Shown here piece after piece: positions 47,326-55,203 of a stretch of DNA of 64,000 bases. Below the pieces are notes generated by a model. It did not search any database, had not been told where the DNA came from, and saw only the letters and a program-made list of their open reading frames with translations. Source of the DNA: Aquabacterium sp. CECT 9606 (GTDB lineage: Bacteria; Pseudomonadota; Gammaproteobacteria; Burkholderiales; Burkholderiaceae_C); contig NZ_CAKKNB010000004.1 of NCBI RefSeq assembly GCF_918741295.1, positions 669,830 to 733,829 on the forward strand, written 5' to 3'. Position 1 is the stretch's first letter; each line of letters starts with the position of its first letter. A program made the position numbers and the translations under genes.

Positions 47326-48654
47326 ATGGGCAAGTTGCGGTCTACGTTGGTTTTAGAAAAACGCCTTCACGCGGGGCTGACAACATCCCGTCAATATCTG
47401 ACCGGGCTGGATATTTTTCACACGCATGCCAATTTCCCGCTGGTTCTGATCTTCAAGAATGGCCTGGATCTGGCACTGGTCGAGCGTGCCCTGGTCGAAA
47501 CCCTGAGGCACTATCCTCTGGTGGCGGGACGCTACAAGAAGGACGAGCACGGCCAGGTCTTTGTGGACGGCAATGATGCGGGCATCGATTTCCGGGTCCA
47601 CCGCTGCGAGGGGAGCATGCCTTTTGGCTTGCACAACCCGCTGGGCAAGCGGGTCAACCAGTTGGTCAAACTGGTGATGCCGTGGCAAATGGTCGAGAAA
47701 GACGCGCCATTTGTACAGATCAACATCCACCAATACGAAGACAACGGGGTGGTGCTGTGCTGCTACGTGCCGCACTCATTGTTCGATGGCGCCAGCTTTT
47801 GGGGGTTCATGCTGGACTGGTCCAAGGCCTGCCGAGGCCTGGAAATCCAACCGTCGTCGTTTGACCGCACCGTGTTAATTGACGCAGGTAAGAGGCCCGT
47901 CGATGCCAGCCATGATCTGATGCATTCGCCGTCCATGTCCGGCTTGTTCGCTCTGTTCGCGAAGCTGGGTTGGCGCGCTGTGACGGACATGTCCCGAGAG
48001 GTTTTTCGCATCCCCGCGGAGACTGTTCAGAAGTGGAAGGATGAGGCCAAGGCTGAATTGCCAGGTTCGGATGGCTTGAGCACGGGCTCCCTGGTCGCGG
48101 CCTATGTGATGAAGGCCATTTCACCCGTGCTGCCCGCCGGGGTGGGGCGCAGTGTGGGCCTGGTGCTGGACCTGCGCTACAAGCGTCATCTGGGTGTGCC
48201 CCGCAACTATTTTGGCAATGCCTTGTGCTATGCCGAGGCGCGCTACAGCGAGCAGGAACTGGTGTTGGACAGCGTGCCTGTTCTTGCCGAAAAGTGCCGA
48301 CCGGCGCCTGATGAGGTCACCACGGCGAGCCTGTTCAAGATGCTGGCGAAAATGGAGCTGTACCGTCAGAAGAAATCTGTGTGGAGGCTGCTTTTCAGGC
48401 CGACGGTGGAGACGCTCAAAGGCGGTCTCATCCTGAACAATTGCGTTCAGCTTCCGATCTACGACATCGACCTGGGAAATGGGACGCCCGATTGGTTTGA
48501 GATGCTTCCCGCGACCATTCGCATGCTCCTGGTGGTGCAGACCCCCCAGAAAGACGGCGGGGTTGATCTGCATCTGAGTGCGCGAAAGGCCGAATTGACG
48601 GCGTTGCGCGCGCGGCTGATGGCCGATGGGATCGATGTGGCGTCAGTGGGGTAG
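47326..48654 (+). CDS. BAHD-like acyltransferase (transferase family, HXXXD type)
   Basis: A 442-residue acyl-CoA-dependent acyltransferase of the chloramphenicol-acetyltransferase/BAHD fold. The catalytic motif HSLFDG has His150 and Asp154. The N-terminal half contains ETLRHYPLVAGRYKK, close to the conserved YPLAGR stretch of BAHD enzymes. The second half contains PRNYFGNALCYAEARYS, the usual GYFGNA element, and DIDLGNGTPDW near residue 380 in the position of the DFGWG motif. BAHD enzymes are best known from plants and fungi, so a bacterial copy with all four elements is unusual. It would esterify or amidate a hydroxyl or amine acceptor, unknown here. The ATG at 47326 is preceded by GGAAG. 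Confidence 0.75.
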   Translation: MGKLRSTLVLEKRLHAGLTTSRQYLTGLDIFHTHANFPLVLIFKNGLDLALVERALVETLRHYPLVAGRYKKDEHGQVFVDGNDAGIDFRVHRCEGSMPFGLHNPLGKRVNQLVKLVMPWQMVEKDAPFVQINIHQYEDNGVVLCCYVPHSLFDGASFWGFMLDWSKACRGLEIQPSSFDRTVLIDAGKRPVDASHDLMHSPSMSGLFALFAKLGWRAVTDMSREVFRIPAETVQKWKDEAKAELPGSDGLSTGSLVAAYVMKAISPVLPAGVGRSVGLVLDLRYKRHLGVPRNYFGNALCYAEARYSEQELVLDSVPVLAEKCRPAPDEVTTASLFKMLAKMELYRQKKSVWRLLFRPTVETLKGGLILNNCVQLPIYDIDLGNGTPDWFEMLPATIRMLLVVQTPQKDGGVDLHLSARKAELTALRARLMADGIDVASVG

Positions 48655-50076
48655 TTTCACGGACTGGGCTTGTTCCAGCAGTCGCGCATGGTCGGCAGGA
48701 CGCAAGAAGCCTGCAGTCAAGAGCTTGTCTGCAGCCTGCTTGTACGCGAGCCAGTAGGCTTGATCGCTGGGGTAGCGCTTGCGCAAGGTGTCGTCATCCA
48801 AGGGGTTGGCGCTGCCACCCGCGATGCAGGCATAGCCACTCCAAAAGCTGATCTGGCTTGAGGGGAAGTTGCTGTACATGCCGTACTGGGCCAAGGGGAC
48901 GTCCAGGTCGGGCAAACGCAGGCCACCCAAGGCATTGCCCACGTCATCGTTTTGAATGAAGCCCAAGCTGTTGCGTTGCATTCTGGGCGCGATGGGGGGG
49001 GGTGTGCCAACGCTTGCCCAGGTGCGCAAGGCATGCAGGGCGGCGTGGTTGAACAGCCTGCTCGGCAAGGTGTTGGATGGCTTGAAGCAGTGAGGCATGA
49101 ATAGTCTGGCGCCATGGTCACCCGCAGTCAGCGTTTGTGCCTGCACGTGTTTGTCGAAATGCGAGGCCCCGGCGATTTCCCAGTGCCGCAGGCTGTCGGT
49201 GTCAGGTGTTTTGGAGAGTTGCCAACCCACCATGACCTCCATCTCGGTTGACACCTGGATGACGGGCGCCTGTGGCTCCGTTCGGTACTGCGGGCCGAAG
49301 ATTCTGGCGCCTTTGTCGTCAATGGGCATGGCGACCGCGGCGGTGCTCAGCAGATAAAACCCATCGAACGCATGGGTCACCGGCTGAAAGGCATTGATGT
49401 AGGTGATGAGGTAAGAGCCCGATTGGGAGTAGCCCTGGGCCAGCAAACGAACCCGAGGTGACGTGGGCGTACCCCACTGGCTTGCAGCCTGGCGTATGGC
49501 GCGGGCGGCTTGCGTGTAGATGTCGTATGACAGGCTGTCATGAGCCACTTTGGCCTGTGCATAGCGGATTGGATTCGCCTTCTTGAGCGAGAGCACGCTG
49601 TCCGATTCGGTGCTCACGCCCACCCAGGCATAGCCCTCTCGCACGATCTCGTCTCGGGCCAGGATCCAGCCGCCATCCAGGTCAAAACCCAGCGCCGTGT
49701 TGAGCCATTCCACGACCACGGTCCCGTTGAAGCGAGCAGGGTCTTGCGGGCGGCGAACCACCACGCGGGTTTCATAGGACTGAGTCGCGCCCTGCGGCTT
49801 GACGGCCCAACGGCCATCCTTGCCCCAGTCGCCGTCGGTGGTATACGGCTGGGCCTGGCCTAGCAGCTTCCACTCCTGTTCGAGGTAGCCTTCCGTGGCC
49901 AATTGGGCTTGTCGGCTGATGTCGGATTGGCCGTGATCAGCGGCGGCCAGCCATCCGGGCGTGGCGGTGCTGGCTGCGGCGGGTGCCGCGATGGCACCTG
50001 TCAGGCCCATGCACAGCAGCAAGACCAACCGCCACGAAGCGCCCGCCACGTGCCATGCTTTGGGTTTTTTTCGCAT
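48643..50076 (-). CDS. Exported alpha/beta hydrolase (Abhydrolase_10-like)
   Basis: A 477-residue protein starting at ATG 50076 with a signal peptide (WRLVLLLCMGLTGAIAAPAA, cleavage near AAAS). It has the features of the large family called alpha/beta hydrolase domain-containing protein: RFNGTVVVEWLNTALGFDLD near residue 118, the nucleophile elbow GYSQSGSYLITY near 218, and the C-terminal histidine in EIAGASHFDKH. An in-frame ATG at 50118 would overlap the upstream ABC gene and place residues before the signal. It is the last gene of the minus-strand ABC-exporter unit and overlaps the BAHD stop by 12 bp. Probably a periplasmic esterase. Confidence 0.75.
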   Translation of the reverse strand: MRKKPKAWHVAGASWRLVLLLCMGLTGAIAAPAAASTATPGWLAAADHGQSDISRQAQLATEGYLEQEWKLLGQAQPYTTDGDWGKDGRWAVKPQGATQSYETRVVVRRPQDPARFNGTVVVEWLNTALGFDLDGGWILARDEIVREGYAWVGVSTESDSVLSLKKANPIRYAQAKVAHDSLSYDIYTQAARAIRQAASQWGTPTSPRVRLLAQGYSQSGSYLITYINAFQPVTHAFDGFYLLSTAAVAMPIDDKGARIFGPQYRTEPQAPVIQVSTEMEVMVGWQLSKTPDTDSLRHWEIAGASHFDKHVQAQTLTAGDHGARLFMPHCFKPSNTLPSRLFNHAALHALRTWASVGTPPPIAPRMQRNSLGFIQNDDVGNALGGLRLPDLDVPLAQYGMYSNFPSSQISFWSGYACIAGGSANPLDDDTLRKRYPSDQAYWLAYKQAADKLLTAGFLRPADHARLLEQAQSVKLPH

Positions 50077-50099
50077 ACCCACAGGATCGCTCGCGGAAC

Positions 50100-51269
50100 T
50101 CAAGCCTGCCGCAGGCATTCAATGATGCTGAGCTGGCCGGCTCGCCAGGCCGGCACAAAGCCACCCAGAAAACCCATCAGCACGGCAAAACCCATGGTCT
50201 GCGCCGCGACGATCCAGGTCAATTTGAAGCGAAAAGCCAACTCGGAAAACGTGGTCATGTTCAGCGTGGAGATGTTGACAGTCTGCATCAGCGAGGCGCC
50301 GAGCAGGCCCAGCAGTCCACCTGCGATCGCCAGGCTCAAGGCTTCGCCAAGGAAGGCGATGAGCACGGCCTCGCGCCTGAAACCCAAAGCACGGAGGGTG
50401 CCGATCTCGCCAATGCGCGACGCCACGGCCGCGAACATCGTGATCATCGCGCCGACGATGGCCCCGATCGAGAAGATCACCGACAAGGACAGGCCCAGCA
50501 CCTTGATGAACCGGGTCATGCCCTCGGATTGCTCGGCATAGAAGCGCTGTTCCAGTTTCACGTCAAGCTGCAGTTGCGGGTCGTCGGCAATCGCCTTGAC
50601 CACCGTGCCGAAAGCTTCGATGTTGGTGAGCTTGAAGACAATGGCGGAGTAGACCGCGCGGCGGAACGACTGCATGACCTGGTCGGTGTCGCCCCAGATT
50701 TCGGAGTCAAAGCCGCTGCGTTTGGCATCGAAAATGCCCACCACGGTCCATTCGCGGCCCGCCATCACGAGGGTGTCACCCAGGCCGGTGTTGGCAAAAC
50801 CTCTGGTCACGGCCTGTCCGACGAGGATCTCGGTGGTGCCGGGGCGGAACATGCGCCCTTGCGCGATTCTGACCTGGGGACGAATGGCCAGGCCGATGTC
50901 CGAGGTGCCGCGCATGGTCACGTTGGCCATGTCTTCGGAGTCCCGTTTGGGCAGGTTGTTGAGCACGACCGCTTCGCGTGCCACCTGGCGTCGGCCTTGG
51001 CCGTCGGTGGTGATGCCTGGCAGCGCTTCCAGGTTGATGGCTTGTGGTCGCAGAATGGCCGAGTTGATCTCTGACCCGGAGCCCTTGCGCAACACGATCA
51101 CATTGTCAGGCTGGCCGGTGGCGACCATGGTTTCGTTGATGCCCTCGGTCATCATTAGCACGGTGGCGAACACGAACACGACCAGCGACATCCCGCCGGC
51201 CGTCAAGATGGTGGTAACGCGGCGTACCCAAAGGTTGCGGATCACGTAGGACAGAGGAATGGCTCTCAT
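50100..51269 (-). CDS. ABC transporter permease, FtsX/MacB type (second)
   Basis: A 389-residue permease with the FtsX/MacB topology: one N-terminal helix (ILTAGGMSLVVFVFATVLMM, near residue 20), a large periplasmic domain (about 45-260) and three C-terminal helices (about 270-385). The C-terminus ends FVPAWRAGQLSIIECLRQA, a coupling-helix-like end. It follows the first permease by 15 bp and, with the ATPase and adaptor, makes a four-gene exporter. The two permeases are distinct in sequence and probably form a heterodimer. Confidence 0.88.
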   Translation of the reverse strand: MRAIPLSYVIRNLWVRRVTTILTAGGMSLVVFVFATVLMMTEGINETMVATGQPDNVIVLRKGSGSEINSAILRPQAINLEALPGITTDGQGRRQVAREAVVLNNLPKRDSEDMANVTMRGTSDIGLAIRPQVRIAQGRMFRPGTTEILVGQAVTRGFANTGLGDTLVMAGREWTVVGIFDAKRSGFDSEIWGDTDQVMQSFRRAVYSAIVFKLTNIEAFGTVVKAIADDPQLQLDVKLEQRFYAEQSEGMTRFIKVLGLSLSVIFSIGAIVGAMITMFAAVASRIGEIGTLRALGFRREAVLIAFLGEALSLAIAGGLLGLLGASLMQTVNISTLNMTTFSELAFRFKLTWIVAAQTMGFAVLMGFLGGFVPAWRAGQLSIIECLRQA

Positions 51270-51284
51270 CGGGCTGCGGTCCAG

Positions 51285-52445
51285 TCACGCCACATGGCGC
51301 AATCCTTGGACGATGTCGATGCGGGACATTTTCCAAGCCGGCCAAGCCGCCGCAATCATCCCGACGAACAAGGCCGCGATGCCCTGATAGACCATCGTGG
51401 TCTGCGAAATTTCGAAAATTTTGAACACGTTATTGGTTTGCAGCAGAAATCCCTGGGCCAGCGGGAAGGTCATGCCAATGCCGATGGCGCCTCCAATGAG
51501 CGCGATCAGCATGCTTTCGCCAAACAGCAGCTTGACCACAAAGGCAGGTGAAAAGCCCAGGGCCTTGAGCGTGGCGTATTCGGCCAGGCGTTCTCGGGCT
51601 GTCATGGTCATGGTGTTGGCCATCACGGCCATGATGATCAGGATGACGACGAAGCTCACGGCCCGGATGGCCATCAGGATGGCCTGACTCATGGACACCA
51701 CGCCCAACTGGAAGGCCTTCTCGGTTTCCGTGCGAGTCTCGGCCACGGAGTTTTTGAACAGGGCATCGATCTCGCGCGAGATCGCCGAGGCCTTGCCCGG
51801 TTCCTTGATGTTGACCATGAGCAGGCCGACCTGGTTGGCGGCGTTCGAGCCCAGGCGCTTGCGCACGCTTTCGTCAAGCAGGCTCCAGTGCATGAGCATG
51901 AGGGTTTCGTCGGCGCGGGCATCCTTGACCGTGTAGATACCGCGGATGTTGAATGTCCAATTGCCCGGGTAAATCGTGCCGCTCAAGGGGATGGTGTCGC
52001 CGACGTGCCAGCCAAATCGTTGGGCTGTTTTGCGTCCCAGGATCACGCCTTGCCGGTCGGCCATGAAGGCCGCCTTTTCTTCATCATTCACGATGAATTC
52101 AGGGAAGATTTTGAAATAGCTCTCACCGTCGACCGCCATGCGTGCAAAGAAATTACGCCGATCTATGTAGATGCCGCCGAACCAGTTGACCCACGTCACA
52201 CCGGCAACGCCTTCAATTTTCTTGATGCGCTCGGCGTAGTACAGCGGCAGCGGGTAGACCAAGGAGATGGCGCTGCGGGTGATCAGGCGCGTGTTCGACG
52301 TGCCGTCCGCGCCGGCATACCAGGCATCCACGATGGTCCTGAGCAAGCCGAAGGCGCTGATCGACACGATCAGCCCGACCATGGTCAACAGCGTGCGCAG
52401 TTTGTGCCTGAAGGCGTTTTTCAGCAGCAACTTGAAGAGGAACAT
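51285..52445 (-). CDS. ABC transporter permease, FtsX/MacB type (first)
   Basis: A 386-residue permease of the same topology as its neighbour. The N-terminus [20 protein letters not shown] is a cytoplasmic amphipathic segment followed by helix 1 ([15 protein letters not shown]). A periplasmic domain covers about residues 45-250, and the C-terminal helices carry [20 protein letters not shown] at the end. It lies 21 bp after the ATPase gene. Exporters of this class move lipoproteins, peptides or small molecules from the inner membrane or periplasm rather than importing. Confidence 0.88.
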   Translation of the reverse strand: MFLFKLLLKNAFRHKLRTLLTMVGLIVSISAFGLLRTIVDAWYAGADGTSNTRLITRSAISLVYPLPLYYAERIKKIEGVAGVTWVNWFGGIYIDRRNFFARMAVDGESYFKIFPEFIVNDEEKAAFMADRQGVILGRKTAQRFGWHVGDTIPLSGTIYPGNWTFNIRGIYTVKDARADETLMLMHWSLLDESVRKRLGSNAANQVGLLMVNIKEPGKASAISREIDALFKNSVAETRTETEKAFQLGVVSMSQAILMAIRAVSFVVILIIMAVMANTMTMTARERLAEYATLKALGFSPAFVVKLLFGESMLIALIGGAIGIGMTFPLAQGFLLQTNNVFKIFEISQTTMVYQGIAALFVGMIAAAWPAWKMSRIDIVQGLRHVA

Positions 52446-52466
52446 GGACTACTTGACCTCTTGTGC

Positions 52467-53180
52467 TCAGTGCCCGCTGGCGCCGGGGTCGGTCACCAGC
52501 ACGCCTTTTTCAAGGTGGATCATGCGACTGGCGCGCGAGGCGGCTTTCGGGTCGTGGGTCACCATGACGATGGTCTTGCCCAGATCGCGGTGCAACTCGT
52601 CCATCAGCTTGAGGACTTCTTCGCCGGTGGCGCGGTCCAAGTCACCGGTGGGCTCGTCGGCCACGATCAGCGTCGGGTCGGTCACCAGGGCTCGGGCAAT
52701 GGCCACGCGCTGCTGCTGCCCGCCGGACAATTCGTTGGGGTAGTGGTCCATGCGGTCGGCCAGCTTCACCATGGCCAGGCAGGCCTCGACATGATGCTTG
52801 CGCTCGCGGCGGCTGAGGTTGGTCAGCAGCAGGGGCAGCTCGACGTTCTCATAGGCGGTGAGCACCGGCATGAGGTTGTAGAACTGGAAGATGAAGCCCA
52901 CGTTGGCGGCACGCCAATCTGCCAGGGCGCTTTCGTCCAGCGTCGCGATGTCCACGCCGTTGATCTTGATGGTGCCCGAGCTGGGCTGGTCAATGCCGGC
53001 GATCAAGTTGAGCAGGGTGCTTTTGCCCGAGCCGCTGGGGCCCATCAGTGACACGAACTCAGCCTGGGCCACTTCCAGATTGATGTCCATCAGGACGGGA
53101 ATGGGCTGGCCGCCGCGTGTGTAGGTTTTGGTCAGGTGGTCGATGCGGATGACTGGATCGCGCGCTGCGGTATCGCTCAT
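52467..53180 (-). CDS. ABC transporter ATPase (LolD/MacB type)
   Basis: A 237-residue ATPase that powers the two permeases. Walker A is GPSGSGKST (near residue 42), the signature [15 protein letters not shown] (near 147), Walker [13 protein letters not shown] (near 166) and the H-loop in [12 protein letters not shown] (near 198). The class is the LolD/MacB/FtsE one, which works with FtsX-like permeases. It begins 18 bp after the adaptor gene. Confidence 0.94.
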   Translation of the reverse strand: MSDTAARDPVIRIDHLTKTYTRGGQPIPVLMDINLEVAQAEFVSLMGPSGSGKSTLLNLIAGIDQPSSGTIKINGVDIATLDESALADWRAANVGFIFQFYNLMPVLTAYENVELPLLLTNLSRRERKHHVEACLAMVKLADRMDHYPNELSGGQQQRVAIARALVTDPTLIVADEPTGDLDRATGEEVLKLMDELHRDLGKTIVMVTHDPKAASRASRMIHLEKGVLVTDPGASGH

Positions 53181-53198
53181 GGGGGCTCGCGGTGCTGT

Positions 53199-54437
53199 TC
53201 AGTTCAAGGTGCCAAAGCTGACGCGCGAGCCGTCTTTGAGGCGGGCAGGCGGGTTGGTGACCAGCTTGTCGCCAGCTTTGACGCCACCGGCGATCTCGCG
53301 CAGATCGCCCAGCTTGCGGCCGGGGCGCACGCTCAACTCTTCAACGGTGGAGGCGCCGCCGGCATCGCCAGCCTTGACGCGGTAGACCACGTTGGCGCCG
53401 TCCTTGCCGACGATGGCCGCGTTGGCCACGGCCAGCACGGGTTGCTGGTCGGCGTCATTGATGTCCTGCGACAGGAAGCTCACCTTGGCGCTCATCTCGG
53501 GCAGGATGCGGGGGTCCAGCTTGTCAAAACGGATCTTGGTCATGACGGTGGCTTTGGCGCGGTCAACCGTGGGCACGATGCCTGACACGTGGCCGCGGAA
53601 GCGCACAGAGGGCAGGGCGTCCAGGGTGATCTCGACGGGCTGGCCCACCTTGGTCTTGGACAGGTTGCCCTCGGACACATCGGCCTCGACTTCCAGGGTG
53701 CTCATGTCGGCCATGGTGACCACGGCGCCTTGAGCGCCTGCAGCGCTGGACATGGGCGTGATGATGTCTCCCACGTTGGCGTTCTTGACCAGCACGACGC
53801 CATCAAAGGGCGCGCGGATCTCGGTGTAGTCCAGGCCGACGGCCTGCACTTTGACCTGGGCCCGGGCCTGTTCCAGCGCGGCTTTGGCAGCGGACACCGC
53901 GGCAAAGGCGGCTTTGTTGCGGCTCACGGTGGTTTCAACCGATTGGGGCGAGAGGAAGCCTTGGGCTTCCAGGCCACGAGCGCGGGCGGTCTCGGCTCGC
54001 GCATTGATCAGCTGGACGTTCGATTGCTCGAGGTTGGCCTCGGCCTGGTGAACGGCGGCTTCAGCACCCAGGATGCCGGCCTTGATGTCACTGGCGTCCA
54101 GGCGGGCCAGCAAGTCGCCCTTCTTGACGTGCGAGCCTTCGCGCACATTGAGTTCGATCAGGCGGCCGGAGGCCTTGGAGGCCACGGCGGCGCGGCGCTG
54201 GGCCACGACGTAGCCGGAGGCGGTCAGTTGAACGTACTGCTGCGAAGGCGTGCTCAGCACCACGGTGGTGGTGGCGACTTCAGCGGTGCGTGGCACCAGG
54301 AAATAAGCGGCGACGCCAAGCACGACAGCCCCCACCAGCACCCAGGGCAGGATGCTTTTCTTCTTTTTCACCGAAGCTTGAACACCTCTATCAATCTTGA
54401 GTTTGGACAGGGCCGAAGGGACGGGTACATCAGTCAT
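53199..54437 (-). CDS. MacA-like periplasmic adaptor (HlyD/RND-adaptor fold)
   Basis: A 412-residue membrane-fusion protein for the ABC exporter. A cytoplasmic basic N-terminus precedes one membrane helix (ILPWVLVGAVVLGVAAYFLV, about residues 28-47). The first lipoyl half is ASGRLIELNVREGSHVKKGD, followed by a coiled hairpin (about 105-195, rich in Ala, Glu and Gln) and the second lipoyl half (IRAPFDGVVLVKNANVGDII). The ATG at 54437 was chosen because the 61 codons upstream have shadow composition. It is the first gene of a minus-strand operon: adaptor, ATPase, permease, permease, hydrolase. Confidence 0.9.
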   Translation of the reverse strand: MTDVPVPSALSKLKIDRGVQASVKKKKSILPWVLVGAVVLGVAAYFLVPRTAEVATTTVVLSTPSQQYVQLTASGYVVAQRRAAVASKASGRLIELNVREGSHVKKGDLLARLDASDIKAGILGAEAAVHQAEANLEQSNVQLINARAETARARGLEAQGFLSPQSVETTVSRNKAAFAAVSAAKAALEQARAQVKVQAVGLDYTEIRAPFDGVVLVKNANVGDIITPMSSAAGAQGAVVTMADMSTLEVEADVSEGNLSKTKVGQPVEITLDALPSVRFRGHVSGIVPTVDRAKATVMTKIRFDKLDPRILPEMSAKVSFLSQDINDADQQPVLAVANAAIVGKDGANVVYRVKAGDAGGASTVEELSVRPGRKLGDLREIAGGVKAGDKLVTNPPARLKDGSRVSFGTLN

Positions 54438-54567
54438 GGTGTTGCAACGGGTAAAGAAGGCGATTTTGCACTGTCCTGTGATCCATAACGCTAATCGTTG
54501 TGCCGGCCCTCGAATCGATGGGGCTGCGGGTTTCCTGGGTGGACAAATGCTTTGGAATGTGTTTTTT

Positions 54568-54954
54568 CTACTGGGCGTGCACTGGTTCTGAGGTGTGCTT
54601 CTGGATTCGGTGGGCGACAAAGGACGGGGTTTCGTCCGATGGCAGGTGACGCGGCAAACTCAGGCCCAGATGGGCTTCGACCTCGGCGATGCACCCTTCT
54701 TCGGTGCCCCTGGCGAGGAATCCGGCGGCGATCAGCGAGCGCACATAGAGCTTGTTGTAGAAGAAAGCCAGCAGCACGTTGCTGACGCTGAAGGTCAGCA
54801 CGCCACCGACGACGACCAACAGGCACAGCTTCCATTCGCGCTGGTACATCGGCAGCAGGGCGCCAAACTGCAGCAGGCGCCAGTTGAAGCCGACAGGCAC
54901 AGTGCGCGTGATGCCCGTTCGAGGGTGCTCAAAGGTGATGAAGTTTTGCGTCAT
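54568..54954 (-). CDS. Small membrane protein, DUF2628-like
   Basis: A 128-residue protein. The N-terminus FEHPRTGITRTVPVGFNWRL and a tryptophan-containing amphipathic stretch are like DUF2628 proteins. One or two helices follow (CLLVVVGGVLTFSVSNVLLAFF, about residues 44-65). The segment YNKLYVRSLIAAGFLARGTE recalls the conserved N-x-x-Y-x-x-x-L-x-x-x-G-y pattern of that family. It is upstream of, and on the same strand as, the ABC exporter operon, with a 130-bp gap that could hold the exporter promoter. Confidence 0.6.
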   Translation of the reverse strand: MTQNFITFEHPRTGITRTVPVGFNWRLLQFGALLPMYQREWKLCLLVVVGGVLTFSVSNVLLAFFYNKLYVRSLIAAGFLARGTEEGCIAEVEAHLGLSLPRHLPSDETPSFVAHRIQKHTSEPVHAQ

Positions 54955-55112
54955 CGCTTGGCGCTGAAACCGTGTGAGTTGGGGTGTTTCAAAGGCTGAT
55001 GCGAGTCTACGGCACGGGGCTTCGGCCTACCCTAGGGGATTGCGTGGTCGCTTGATCAAGGGATGCGTGTTCGGGCGGAGTTCACGGGGCATGATGGGCC
55101 ATGCGGTCCAGG

Positions 55113-55125
55113 GCACAAAATGTGC
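55113..55125. promoter_or_regulatory. GCACA-N3-TGTGC inverted repeat
   Basis: A perfect 5-bp-arm inverted repeat immediately upstream of the sigma-54-like promoter at 55133. Its GCAC and GTGC half sites resemble those of NtrC, but the spacing here (GCAC-N5-GTGC) is 2 bp shorter than the classical GCAC-N7-GTGC. It also lies much closer to the promoter than a normal enhancer. Confidence 0.3.
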
Positions 55126-55132
55126 ACCATCG

Positions 55133-55148
55133 TGGCCCATAACTTGCT
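55133..55148 (+). promoter_or_regulatory. Putative sigma-54 promoter of the transglutaminase/DUF2126 gene
   Basis: TGGCCCATAACTTGCT matches the -24/-12 consensus TGGCACG-N4-TTGCW, with the essential GG (55134-55135) and GC (55146-55147) separated by exactly 10 bp and a perfect TTGCT. Transcription would start near 55159, about 45 bp before the GTG at 55204. No sigma-70 promoter is evident nearby. Confidence 0.5.
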
Positions 55149-55163
55149 GGTGTCACACAGACG

Positions 55164-55181
55164 CCTGCACACTGGTGCAGG
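55164..55181 (+). promoter_or_regulatory. Inverted repeat in the leader of the transglutaminase gene
   Basis: CCTGCAC at 55164-55170 and GTGCAGG at 55175-55181 form a perfect 7-bp stem with a 4-base loop. It lies just downstream of the predicted sigma-54 transcription start and 22 bp before the GTG start. It could be an operator or an mRNA hairpin that affects translation. Confidence 0.45.
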
Positions 55182-55203
55182 CCAGTCCTTTCCGGAGATC
55201 AGT

